Shown here: piece by piece, positions 28,052 to 36,206 of the stretch
Position numbering within the stretch: position 1 is the stretch's first letter
Layout of the letters: each line of letters starts with the position of its first letter
Origin: JACMLD01 sp047602295
GTDB taxonomy: Bacteria > Bacteroidota > Bacteroidia > Chitinophagales > Chitinophagaceae
Direction: 5' to 3'
Length of the DNA: 64,000 nucleotides
Assembly: GCA_047602295.1 (NCBI GenBank)
Contig: JASGHP010000001.1
Location: 6,324,001 to 6,388,000, forward strand
The notes under the pieces: generated by a model
The model's input: only the letters and a program-made list of their open reading frames with translations
The model's database searches: none
Told to the model about the DNA's origin: nothing
Translations under genes and position numbers: made by a program

Positions 28052-30565
28052 ATGCTAAAATCACCCCTTTTTAAATACGTGACATTATTTTATGTATTAG
28101 TTTTTACTGCTAATACAATCATCGCCCAAACAAAACCTGCCCAAGACAAGAAAGGAACCATTACCGGTAAAGTGCTGGATGTGGTTTCAAAATCTTCTAT
28201 TGAATACGCCAGCATTGCAGTGTATGCACCAGCAGAAAAAAAACCTTTAAACGGAACTACCACAGATGTGCGTGGCAATTTTTCTATTGCCGGGTTGGAT
28301 TCTGGCGGCTATCGTTTAGTGGTGGATTTTATCGGCTACGAGACAGATACCATCAGCATATTTATCAGCAGTAAAAAATGGACAGTAAAGCTGGATGATA
28401 TTCTGTTGTCAAAAAAATCTCAAACCCTGCAAAGTGTGGTGGTGGTAGCTAAAAAGCCGCTCCTGGAAAATAAGATTGATAAAATGGTATACAACGCAGA
28501 ACAAGATGTTACTGCACAGGGCGGAGTGGCTACCGATCTGCTCAAAAAAATACCACAAGTATCTGTGGATGTAGATGGAAATGTAGAACTGCAGGGCAAT
28601 ACCAATATCCGGTTTCTTATTAATGGAAAGCCTTCCAGCATTTTTGGTAATTCACTTGCTGAAGCGCTTCAGTCTATACCAGCCAGCCAGATAAAAAGTA
28701 TTGAAGTAATTACCAGCCCCGGCGCAAAATATGATGCGGAAGGTACTGGTGGCATCATCAACATTATTTTAAAAGACAGTAAAGTACGCGGCATTAATGG
28801 CAATATCAATTTGGCTGCTGGCAGTCGTTTAGAAAATGGCTCACTAAACCTGCATGCCCGCAAAGGCAATTTTGGATTGAACGGGTTTGTAAATGGCAAT
28901 GGACAGCTTACCTCTAAAACCATTAAAAGCCTTGACCGCAGTTCTTACGATACCATTATGCAAACGCATACCAATTTGCTGCAAGACGGATTCAGCAAAT
29001 TCCATCGTGCAGGTATGGCGGCAGGCCTTGGCTTTGAATGGCAGGCGAACAAGCGCAATAATATCTCTGGCAATTTCACTTACGATTATTTTGGCAACCA
29101 GGGCACCGGCACCAACTACCAGGATTTGATTACAGAAAGCCTGCAATCTCCCGGCGTGCCTGTTTCTGATGTAAAAACTGTTTTTATACCAAACAATCAT
29201 TTTAAAAACAAGTCTTACGATTATAGCCTCAACTATAAAAAAACTTTTGCTAAAGAAGACCAGGAATTAACAGCGGCATTTAATACCAGTTATGGCAACT
29301 CTCGCCAGAACTATACGCAGGATCAGTACAATGCTGCAGGTGATACCATGACGGGTGGATTGCACAGCATCAATCCCGGCCGAGACCATGAAACTGAAAT
29401 GCAGATTGATTACACCCAACCGCTGGCAGAAAAAGTAAAACTGGAAACAGGCGTTAAAACGGCTTTAAGAGATATCAATAGTGCTTCAGATGTTGCTGCA
29501 TTTTCTCCTGCTGACGGTTCCTATAAATATGACAGCACACAATCCAATTCATTGCATTACAAAAGACAGGTGTATGCTGTGTACGGTTCTGTAAGTTTCC
29601 CCATTGGCAAATGGCTTGAAGTAAAAGCTGGCTTGCGTTACGAACGCACTGCTACCCAGGCCGATTTTTCTAAAGCATCTAATACGCAAGTGCCCGGCTA
29701 CAATACGCTGGCTCCTTCCATCTTGCTGGCACATCATGTAGATGATAACCAAACTATCAAGTTTAGTTATGCCCGCCGTGTACATCGGCCAGATTATTTT
29801 TTATTGAATCCATTTATAAATGCATTGGATCCTAAAAATATTAGTCGTGGCAACCCTGATCTGCAACCAGAAAAAGGTGATAATGCAGAGTTTGGCTATA
29901 GTAAAAACTTTGAGAAAAGCGGTTCTATAAATGTGAATTTGTTTTATCGCGGAAGCCAGGGAGATATTCAACCTTATATAGTTTACTATCCCAATTTTAA
30001 AATTGGCGACTCAACTTATACCAATGTATCTGTAAATACTTTTGAAAACATTGGCACAGAGCATATGTTCGGCTTAAATCTTTTTGGCTCTTTAACACTG
30101 GCAGAGAAATTTACACTGCGCAGCAATCTTTCACTGTTTGATAAATACATTATCAATCGCTTTGTTAGCGATGCCACTATCAATAGTTTTAATTACCGCA
30201 TTAATATGAATGCAAGCTACCAGGCCAGTAAAACACTGGTAGCAGAATTCTTTGGCAGCTTCAATTCTCCCCGCAATGAAGTGCAGGGCAAATACCCTTC
30301 ATTTACTACCTACAATTTTGCTTTCCGCAAACTAATATGGAATAAGAAAGGCAGCATTGGTTTTACTACCACCAATCCTTTCAGCAATTATGTAAACCAG
30401 GAGACGCAGGTAACAGGCCAACAGTTTGTATTAAACAGTTTGCGCAGAATGCCTTTCCGTTCGTTTGGTGTAAGCTTTACCTGGAAGTTTGGCAAACTGG
30501 AGTTTAAGAAAGAATCAGACGATAACGATGGCCACGGCGGTGGTGGCGGAGAGTCTACTAATTAA
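28052..30565 (+). CDS. TonB-dependent receptor-like outer-membrane beta-barrel protein
   Basis: An 837-residue protein with a signal peptide (ending IIAQT). A carboxypeptidase-regulatory beta-sandwich (GTITGKVLDVVSKSSIEYAS, about residues 35-120) comes first. A plug domain follows with KPLLENKIDKMVYN, TDLLKKIPQVSVD, FLINGKPSSIFG and the GTGGIINIILK motif. A large barrel of the OMP_b-brl_3 family completes it, with RADYFLLNPF-like and PRNEVQGKYPS motifs. The end is a His/Gly/Asp-rich tail (DDNDGHGGGGGE) that is unusual for a barrel. Such receptors often carry peptides or metals. No SusD partner is present. It is convergent with the small lipoprotein gene 21 bp downstream. Confidence 0.9.
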   Translation: MLKSPLFKYVTLFYVLVFTANTIIAQTKPAQDKKGTITGKVLDVVSKSSIEYASIAVYAPAEKKPLNGTTTDVRGNFSIAGLDSGGYRLVVDFIGYETDTISIFISSKKWTVKLDDILLSKKSQTLQSVVVVAKKPLLENKIDKMVYNAEQDVTAQGGVATDLLKKIPQVSVDVDGNVELQGNTNIRFLINGKPSSIFGNSLAEALQSIPASQIKSIEVITSPGAKYDAEGTGGIINIILKDSKVRGINGNINLAAGSRLENGSLNLHARKGNFGLNGFVNGNGQLTSKTIKSLDRSSYDTIMQTHTNLLQDGFSKFHRAGMAAGLGFEWQANKRNNISGNFTYDYFGNQGTGTNYQDLITESLQSPGVPVSDVKTVFIPNNHFKNKSYDYSLNYKKTFAKEDQELTAAFNTSYGNSRQNYTQDQYNAAGDTMTGGLHSINPGRDHETEMQIDYTQPLAEKVKLETGVKTALRDINSASDVAAFSPADGSYKYDSTQSNSLHYKRQVYAVYGSVSFPIGKWLEVKAGLRYERTATQADFSKASNTQVPGYNTLAPSILLAHHVDDNQTIKFSYARRVHRPDYFLLNPFINALDPKNISRGNPDLQPEKGDNAEFGYSKNFEKSGSINVNLFYRGSQGDIQPYIVYYPNFKIGDSTYTNVSVNTFENIGTEHMFGLNLFGSLTLAEKFTLRSNLSLFDKYIINRFVSDATINSFNYRINMNASYQASKTLVAEFFGSFNSPRNEVQGKYPSFTTYNFAFRKLIWNKKGSIGFTTTNPFSNYVNQETQVTGQQFVLNSLRRMPFRSFGVSFTWKFGKLEFKKESDDNDGHGGGGGESTN

Positions 30566-30585
30566 TTATCGGTTTGTACAAATGC

Positions 30586-30981
30586 TTAATTGGTTTTTGT
30601 AAAACTAAATTTTGTGGCCATAGAAGACATAAACATGTATACCTGGTAACCCGTTATTTCAAACTTCTTACCATATTCCTGCCAGGTAAAACTATCAATT
30701 ACGCCCATTGCAGAACTGGTAATGGGCAATATCATTATTAGCTTTCCATCTTTAAAACTGTATTCTGTTTCTGAATATGTGGGCAATAGCGGATTGAAAG
30801 ATTGATTGGTCCGCATTATATTCTTGCCATTCTTTTTCATAAACCAGATGGTATCACCGGCATTGGCACCCTTTGTCCAGGTACCATACAACAGGGTTTC
30901 ATTGCCATTGTTATCATTTCCTGAACAGGCCATGCAAAAAATAGTGGCTATCACTGCCAAATAAAGAAATATTCGTAGCAT
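30586..30981 (-). CDS. Small lipoprotein, lipocalin-like
   Basis: From the ATG at 30981 there are 131 residues with a signal and lipobox (FCMACSGN). The mature part opens with LLYGTWTKGAN and continues with alternating strands (DTIWFMKKNGKNIMRT, YSETEYSFKDGKLIM). This fits a small lipocalin-like barrel (compare lipocalin-like families of Bacteroidota), but the ligand is unknown. An ATG nine codons upstream (31008) would give a less typical signal. The start is therefore placed at MLRIFLYL. Confidence 0.7.
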   Translation of the reverse strand: MLRIFLYLAVIATIFCMACSGNDNNGNETLLYGTWTKGANAGDTIWFMKKNGKNIMRTNQSFNPLLPTYSETEYSFKDGKLIMILPITSSAMGVIDSFTWQEYGKKFEITGYQVYMFMSSMATKFSFTKTN

Positions 30982-31100
30982 AGAAGAGGGGCTTTGAGGT
31001 GCTGACAACGGGTAAAACGCAATCGTTGCATTCTTGCAACAAAAAAGCGGGCTTATTTCTTTATCTGCTTATAAAGCCAGTCATCTAATAGCATAAAAAA

Positions 31101-31129
31101 TAAAAGCACACTCAGTTAGTGTGCTTTTA
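31101..31129 (-). terminator. Rho-independent terminator of the His-rich protein gene
   Basis: A perfect 11-bp stem AAAAGCACACT / AGTGTGCTTTT (31102-31112 with 31118-31128) with a 5-nt loop. On the minus strand it is followed by TTTTTTA and lies 31 bp after the stop at 31160. Confidence 0.92.
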
Positions 31130-31159
31130 TAATGATAGTTCACATTGTGATTTATCTTA

Positions 31160-31477
31160 TCAATACCTATGGTGGTAATAGTGATGGCGATAATGATGGT
31201 GCCTTCTTGCATAGTGGCGTGCTTTTGCCCTTCTTACTGCATTGTGGTGAATAATGCGTGCATCTCTGTGTGCTTTTTTATGATAAGCAACGGCAGCACG
31301 ATGGTCTTCTTTAGCCCTTTCAGGATTGCCATGAAATAAATCCCTGGCCACATCGTGTCTTTTGTCTCTTTCGCGGGCAACATCGTTTCTTAATACTTCT
31401 TTCTCGTGTGGCGTAGCTTGTGCCATAGCCATCGCACTAATAAAAAGCGCTGTTACAAAACCCAATATCTTTTTCAT
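31160..31477 (-). CDS. Small secreted His-rich basic protein
   Basis: The 105-residue protein has a Sec signal peptide (ending MAQA). The mature part is highly charged with repeated RDxARD/HHN units and ends in a His/Tyr/Arg tail (RRHHHYRHHYYHHRY, about half His). His-rich tails of this sort bind Ni, Cu or Zn, or buffer pH, but no family is recognised and no metal-transport gene is nearby. It has its own terminator. The composition is unlike its neighbours. Confidence 0.75.
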   Translation of the reverse strand: MKKILGFVTALFISAMAMAQATPHEKEVLRNDVARERDKRHDVARDLFHGNPERAKEDHRAAVAYHKKAHRDARIIHHNAVRRAKARHYARRHHHYRHHYYHHRY

Positions 31478-31720
31478 ATACTTATGATTGGTGAAACAAA
31501 TTTTTACATCATTCTAACGTTATAAAATGATGCCGAAAATTATAAAGCTGATTATGGGTGTTTTACAAAGAAAGCTCCTGAATCTAGGCTTAAAAACTGT
31601 GGAAAATGCTCTACTGAAGAGTTGATGGCAGGGAAAATCTAATCCTGTTAATGATAGTGATAATTCAATAAATCTGCACAGGAGATATTATCTTTAGCAG
31701 CACCCACATTAAACAGCCGT

Positions 31721-32734
31721 ATGAACAAGCTTCTCATTTCATTTTTACTAGCTTTTGTTTTTTATATTAATGCAGATAGCCAGCAATTAATAGATAAGGC
31801 CAATGCATTTATTGCGACGCTTAACCAGGAACAAAAAGCAAAAGCATTGTATCCATTTGATACAGCAGAACGCTATCGTTTTATGTACGTGCCGCTGGAT
31901 GACAGGAAAGGAATTTCCATGAATGAATTAAACGATGCACAACGTACCGCTGTAATGGATCTTTTAAAGACAAGCCTTAGCGAAGAAACTGTGAAGAAAG
32001 TAAAAGACATTATGCTGCTGGATAACGTGCTGAAAGAATTGGAGCATCGCAAACCCGAAGATCATTATAGAGATCCTAATAAATATTTTTTAACTGTATT
32101 CGGTACTCCTTCTGCCAAAAACATCTGGGGTTGGCGTTTCGAAGGGCACCATGTAGCATTCCATTTTTCTGCCAATAAAAAAGAACTGGTAGCAGGCACA
32201 CCATCATTCCTGGGTTCTAATCCTGCTATTGTGCAAGATGGTCCCGACAAAGGCAAATATGTTTTAAAAGATGAAACGGATGCCGGTTTTGCATTGCTGC
32301 ATGCATTGTCTGAAACAGAAAGAAAAAAAGCCATTATAGATTCTGTTGCACCGGGAGAAATTGTTACTGCTGCCAACAGAAAAGCAATGATAGCCAATCC
32401 GGCTGGCATTAAATATAATGAGCTCTCACCCGCCAATCAACAACTCATGTGGCAATTACTCTCGCTCTATATTCATCGCTACACAAAATTGTTTGCAGAT
32501 AATATGTTGCAACAGATTAAAAAAGCCGGTCTTGACAATCTATGGTTTACCTGGGCAGGATATACAGAACACATGTTGGGCAAACCTTACTACTATCGCA
32601 TACAGGGTCCTACCATTATTATTGAATACGATAACTCTCAGAATAACGCCAATCATATACATACCGTAGTAAGAGATCTTACCAATGATTTTGGCGGCGA
32701 TATTTTATTAGAGCATTACAGGGAAAGTCATTGA
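31721..32734 (+). CDS. DUF3500 family secreted protein
   Basis: A 337-residue protein with a signal peptide (ending NADSQ). It has the DUF3500 features: LNQEQKAKALYPF, RYRFMYVPLDDRKGI near the start, and the central FGTPSAKNIWGWRFEGHHVAFHF region, in which the paired His look like a metal site. GNPAxV-type (SNPAIV) and IxGPxxxIEYDNSQNNANHIHTV segments follow. The family function is not known. The several conserved His suggest a metal-dependent enzyme. A close partner gene is not evident: EndoQ follows on the opposite strand 8 bp downstream (convergent). Confidence 0.88.
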   Translation: MNKLLISFLLAFVFYINADSQQLIDKANAFIATLNQEQKAKALYPFDTAERYRFMYVPLDDRKGISMNELNDAQRTAVMDLLKTSLSEETVKKVKDIMLLDNVLKELEHRKPEDHYRDPNKYFLTVFGTPSAKNIWGWRFEGHHVAFHFSANKKELVAGTPSFLGSNPAIVQDGPDKGKYVLKDETDAGFALLHALSETERKKAIIDSVAPGEIVTAANRKAMIANPAGIKYNELSPANQQLMWQLLSLYIHRYTKLFADNMLQQIKKAGLDNLWFTWAGYTEHMLGKPYYYRIQGPTIIIEYDNSQNNANHIHTVVRDLTNDFGGDILLEHYRESH

Positions 32735-32742
32735 GAAGCTGT

Positions 32743-34035
32743 TCAATTACCGGAAAACATATTTAACTGTTGCGTTCCACCATTTACCAGTTCGTGTTTT
32801 TCAAACAGCAGAATTTTTCCGTATTGATTGTCAAAACCCGGAATAATTTGTTTTACATTACCGCTTCTCATACGGTCAATGGCTTTACCCAATAAAGGAT
32901 GAAACCGGTTGATGTCTTCAATACAAGCATCTGCTAAAAGCGTAAACTCATTACCAAAAGCTGCAATAGCTTTATTATAATGAGCAGCTACTTTGTTACT
33001 TTTAACGGATGTGCCGTGTATTTCTGATAATATTTCCTGCAAGGGAACGATGTAACGAAAATTATTTTTACTGTTTGTAGTATATGCAGATGGCAATTGG
33101 CAATGAGAAAGACGTTCTACCTGGTGCATAGCGCCTATGGTAACTTGTTTTTTGCACACGGGGCAAATGCTATCATGATTTCTGCTCTCTTCCGGAGAGA
33201 AACAAACTTTACACTCACGGTGACCATCATACGTATATTTTCCTTCCTCTGGAAAAAACTCCAGCGTGCCTAAAAATCCTTTTTTGGTTTTTACTGCATT
33301 AAATAAACCATCATAAGTTTTGTCTGTATCCAATAAGTTAAGTTCCCTGCCAAGTTTGGGCAATGAATGCGCATCAGAATTAGACATCATTGTAAGATGG
33401 TCCAAATCACTCCAGTAACTATTCATTGCAGGATCAGATGACAAACCTGTTTCCAACGCAAAAATAGAAGGCGCTAAATCGCCATAACAATCTTCCAGAC
33501 TACTATGCCCGTTTTTAGAACCAAATACAGCATTCCATGGTGTCCATGCATGTGCTGGCACCAGGTAAGATCTATCAGATGATTCCAATACTATTTCCAG
33601 GAGATTACGGGATGATAAAAAGATAGTCAGCCTGCCATCTGCATTAAGATCAGCATAGCGGCTTAGCTTTTTATTTATTTTTTTAGCCGTGTCAAAGTCA
33701 GGAACATACAAAAGCTGGTGAACAACGCGTTTTTTATTTTGATGCCCATACTCAGCGCTTACTTCTGCTGATAAGCAAAATTTTATTTCAGTATGTGCCG
33801 GACTAACGCCTGATAAAGCTGTTTCTTTTGAAGGATTTCTTAATTGAAATAAGCCGCTGTCATCGGCTATTAATTTTGTTTCAAGTTCAGCCAGCCATCC
33901 GGGGTGTGTAAAATCTCCTGTACCCAAAATACCAATGCCTTTTACCTGCGCCCATTGGTAAAGCTTTTCAAGCGTTAAATCTTTGCTTGTACAACTGGCA
34001 TAGTGTGAATGAATATGGAGATCTGCGGCGTACAT
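32743..34035 (-). CDS. Endonuclease Q-like PHP-domain DNA repair nuclease
   Basis: The 430-residue protein begins with a PHP metal site (DLHIHSHYA; Asp5, His7, His9) followed by GTGDFTHPGW and further His/Asp ligands (AHAWTPW, SNSDAHSLPKLG). A zinc-ribbon-like CKVCF ... CPVCK pair follows in the C-terminal third, and then VERLSHCQLP. This arrangement matches endonuclease Q (EndoQ), which nicks 5' of deaminated bases such as uracil and hypoxanthine. EndoQ was first described in Thermococcales and is found in some bacteria. It is convergent with DUF3500 and near other repair genes (Ku/LigD, UmuDC), though not linked to them. Confidence 0.87.
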   Translation of the reverse strand: MYAADLHIHSHYASCTSKDLTLEKLYQWAQVKGIGILGTGDFTHPGWLAELETKLIADDSGLFQLRNPSKETALSGVSPAHTEIKFCLSAEVSAEYGHQNKKRVVHQLLYVPDFDTAKKINKKLSRYADLNADGRLTIFLSSRNLLEIVLESSDRSYLVPAHAWTPWNAVFGSKNGHSSLEDCYGDLAPSIFALETGLSSDPAMNSYWSDLDHLTMMSNSDAHSLPKLGRELNLLDTDKTYDGLFNAVKTKKGFLGTLEFFPEEGKYTYDGHRECKVCFSPEESRNHDSICPVCKKQVTIGAMHQVERLSHCQLPSAYTTNSKNNFRYIVPLQEILSEIHGTSVKSNKVAAHYNKAIAAFGNEFTLLADACIEDINRFHPLLGKAIDRMRSGNVKQIIPGFDNQYGKILLFEKHELVNGGTQQLNMFSGN

Positions 34036-34122
34036 TATTTGTAATTTGCTAACAAATTTAGCAATATAATGTTTATAACAAATGCTAAAATTTTATATTT
34101 TTAGCCCTATGCTAGAGACCTG

Positions 34123-34833
34123 TTATTTTGATGCAAATAGCATTATCAGCGCAATTAGATTATTGGCTGCATGAAATAAGATAGACCATTTAAGCCCCTT
34201 GGTTATTCTAACATAGCCTAATAGAAGCCCTCCATATAGTTGAGGTAGTACAAGCAACAAAGGCAACGCAGGGATGAAAGACTGAATCCTATAATTGCCA
34301 ATATGAATTACTCCAAATACCATCGCTGAACAATAATAAAATATCCAATATTGTTTTGCATAAAATTTTAGTAATGCTATTTCATATTTTGAATTATTTC
34401 TTGTCGAGTTGTAAGCAAGGCCACAAAGCAAACAAACAGCAATAGCAACACAAAATTGTAATGCTTCTGCCATGGGAAACAATTCCACTGCAATGATGGA
34501 AAGATTTATTGGAAGAAAAACATAATTGGCTCTAAAGCTTGTTAGGTAATAGCGAAAAATAAGCTCTTCAATTATTGGCCCTAATATCACTACTGTAATA
34601 AAAGAAAATATGAATCCGTCTTTATAAATAATGTCATCGAAATGTTTTTCTCCATTAGATTGTAAAACTGATGATAAGGTTTTATTATCAGAAAATACTT
34701 CGGAAAACATAATTTCAATTACTAAAGAAAAAATAAACAGCCATAAAAGCGGCGCTAGTTCTTTTGATTGGATTACCTTTTGTGGAACGCATGGTTTTTT
34801 AAGATAAGAAAGGAACGATAGTATATATTTCAT
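34123..34833 (-). CDS. CPBP-family intramembrane metalloprotease (CAAX protease-like)
   Basis: A 236-residue, strongly hydrophobic protein with about seven membrane segments. The signature PIIEELIFRYYL (EExxxR) and FGVIHIGN and ILFHAANNL (His and HxxxN) are all present, so the glutamate and His ligands of the CPBP site are intact. Family members include bacteriocin-immunity and anti-sigma-cleaving proteases. No bacteriocin gene is seen. It stands alone on the minus strand, with a 319-bp gap upstream. Confidence 0.86.
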   Translation of the reverse strand: MKYILSFLSYLKKPCVPQKVIQSKELAPLLWLFIFSLVIEIMFSEVFSDNKTLSSVLQSNGEKHFDDIIYKDGFIFSFITVVILGPIIEELIFRYYLTSFRANYVFLPINLSIIAVELFPMAEALQFCVAIAVCLLCGLAYNSTRNNSKYEIALLKFYAKQYWIFYYCSAMVFGVIHIGNYRIQSFIPALPLLLVLPQLYGGLLLGYVRITKGLKWSILFHAANNLIALIMLFASK

Positions 34834-35151
34834 TGATAGGGTTTGATAAAATTTATTTTATTGAATCTAAATAGCAGGATGTGGCATTGATAAATTATGA
34901 TTCTTTTGTGCTTGTAGAATTATAAATGTAAATAACGCTGATAGAGAATGATAGCTTTCTAATAGATATATCTTTCGCTAATGTTTCTTTAAATGTTTTC
35001 CTACAATTTCTTATAAGTTATTCTTCGTTGTTTTTGTGGGTAACGCAGTCCTGTATATTTTCATAGCAATTGCACTCCTTCTTAAAGTCATCGCCAAACC
35101 TCGAAAATGCCAGTAATAGTCAGTTTCCCAAACTTTCTTTATCTTTATGCT
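34834..35151. other. Intergenic region between CPBP protease and the DUF2188 operon
   Basis: 318 bp of AT-rich sequence shared by two divergent promoters. A TATCTTTA box lies about 10 bp before the start at 35152 and may be the -7 element of the plus-strand operon. I see no gene or hairpin in it. Confidence 0.4.
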
Positions 35152-35406
35152 ATGTCAGATAAAAAACTATCCAAAGAAATTATAACAAGCATGGCGGAAT
35201 CCGCAAGGAATCCGAAGAACCGCCTGCATGTAATTGCCAGAAATGGCAAATGGGTAGTGAAGAAAGAAGGCGCCAGACGTGTTTTTGGCATTTATGCTAC
35301 ACAAAACAAAGCAATAGAAGTTGCCACTGCATGGGTTAAAGCCGGTAAAACAAAAGATGCCATTGTGCATGACCTGATGGGCCGTATGGCACAAAAAATT
35401 GTATAA
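35152..35406 (+). CDS. DUF2188 domain protein
   Basis: From the ATG at 35152 there are 84 residues. The C-terminal 65 match the DUF2188 pattern: RLHVIARNGKWVVKKEG, a central turn, YATQNKAIEVATAW and DAIVHDLMGRMAQ. DUF2188 proteins are small, often basic and of unknown function, and some sit in toxin-antitoxin or defence contexts. The stop codon TAA overlaps the ATG of the next gene by one base (35406), so the two are translationally coupled and probably work together. Upstream ATG at 35107 is possible, but the segment it adds is not family-like. Confidence 0.85.
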   Translation: MSDKKLSKEIITSMAESARNPKNRLHVIARNGKWVVKKEGARRVFGIYATQNKAIEVATAWVKAGKTKDAIVHDLMGRMAQKIV

Positions 35407-36038
35407 TGCCGTTCGATACCAACGTCTTTATAAATTGTCCGTTCGATAAGCATTACGTTCCTTTATTACAGCCCCTGCTTTTTACAGTTGTTTACCTGGG
35501 TCTTGATCCCATGATTTCTGAAACAAAATCTTCCGGCCAGATAAGGGTTGAACAAATCAAAAAGCTCATCTACAATTCAAAATATTCCATCCACGATATT
35601 TCAAGAAGTGAAGCCCTAAAGGAAAATGATTTGCCCAGATTTAATATGCCTTATGAAATGGGACTTGATATCGGTTGCCAGTCTTATGGTAAGGGTAAAC
35701 GTGCATTGAAGAAATGCCTGGTGCTGGAAAAAAGCAAATACCATTACCTGAAAGTGATTTCAGATATTGCCGGCCAGGATATTGAAAATCATAACGACAA
35801 TCCGCAGGTGCTGATCAGGAAAGTACGCAACTGGTTTGCTGCAGTATTAAACAATCATCAGCCCAGCCCCACACTTATATGGGAAGCTTACAACAAATTT
35901 TTTATAGATCTTACCGAAAGGCTGAAAGCAGATGCTTTTTCCGGCGATGATACGGAAAGCCTTCCCTTCTCCAATTTTATTTTGCTTGCACGTGAATGGA
36001 TTGATTCTTACAAAAGAAGAAGACGTACAGCCAAATAA
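35406..36038 (+). CDS. Nucleotide/NAD hydrolase-like protein, candidate effector
   Basis: A 210-residue soluble protein. It has an N-terminal FINCPFD motif (residues 8-14), an ETKSSGQIR stretch (residues 39-47), IYNSKYSIHDISR (55-67), LPRFNMPYEMGLDIG (76-90), a GQDIENH turn and VRNWF. The layout of a short strand, then a conserved Glu in a PYEMGLDIG loop (Glu84), is reminiscent of nucleoside 2-deoxyribosyltransferase or TIR/SLOG-type folds that cleave N-glycosidic bonds. I recognise the FINCPFD family as widespread but uncharacterised. The gene overlaps the DUF2188 gene by one base. Assignment to a defence or nucleotide-metabolising role is inference. Confidence 0.7.
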   Translation: MPFDTNVFINCPFDKHYVPLLQPLLFTVVYLGLDPMISETKSSGQIRVEQIKKLIYNSKYSIHDISRSEALKENDLPRFNMPYEMGLDIGCQSYGKGKRALKKCLVLEKSKYHYLKVISDIAGQDIENHNDNPQVLIRKVRNWFAAVLNNHQPSPTLIWEAYNKFFIDLTERLKADAFSGDDTESLPFSNFILLAREWIDSYKRRRRTAK

Positions 36039-36206
36039 ATAATTAAAGATTTTTTAATCTCTCCGCTGCAATAAATTGATATGGCTCAAATTGTTCTGTT
36101 TATGTTTCTCCTTATTGTTTCAATGCAGCACTTAACCTAACTTGGAGGTCAATAAAAGAACAAACTGCAACAGCACACCCCTGCTGCTATAACCCTAACT
36201 GAACCT

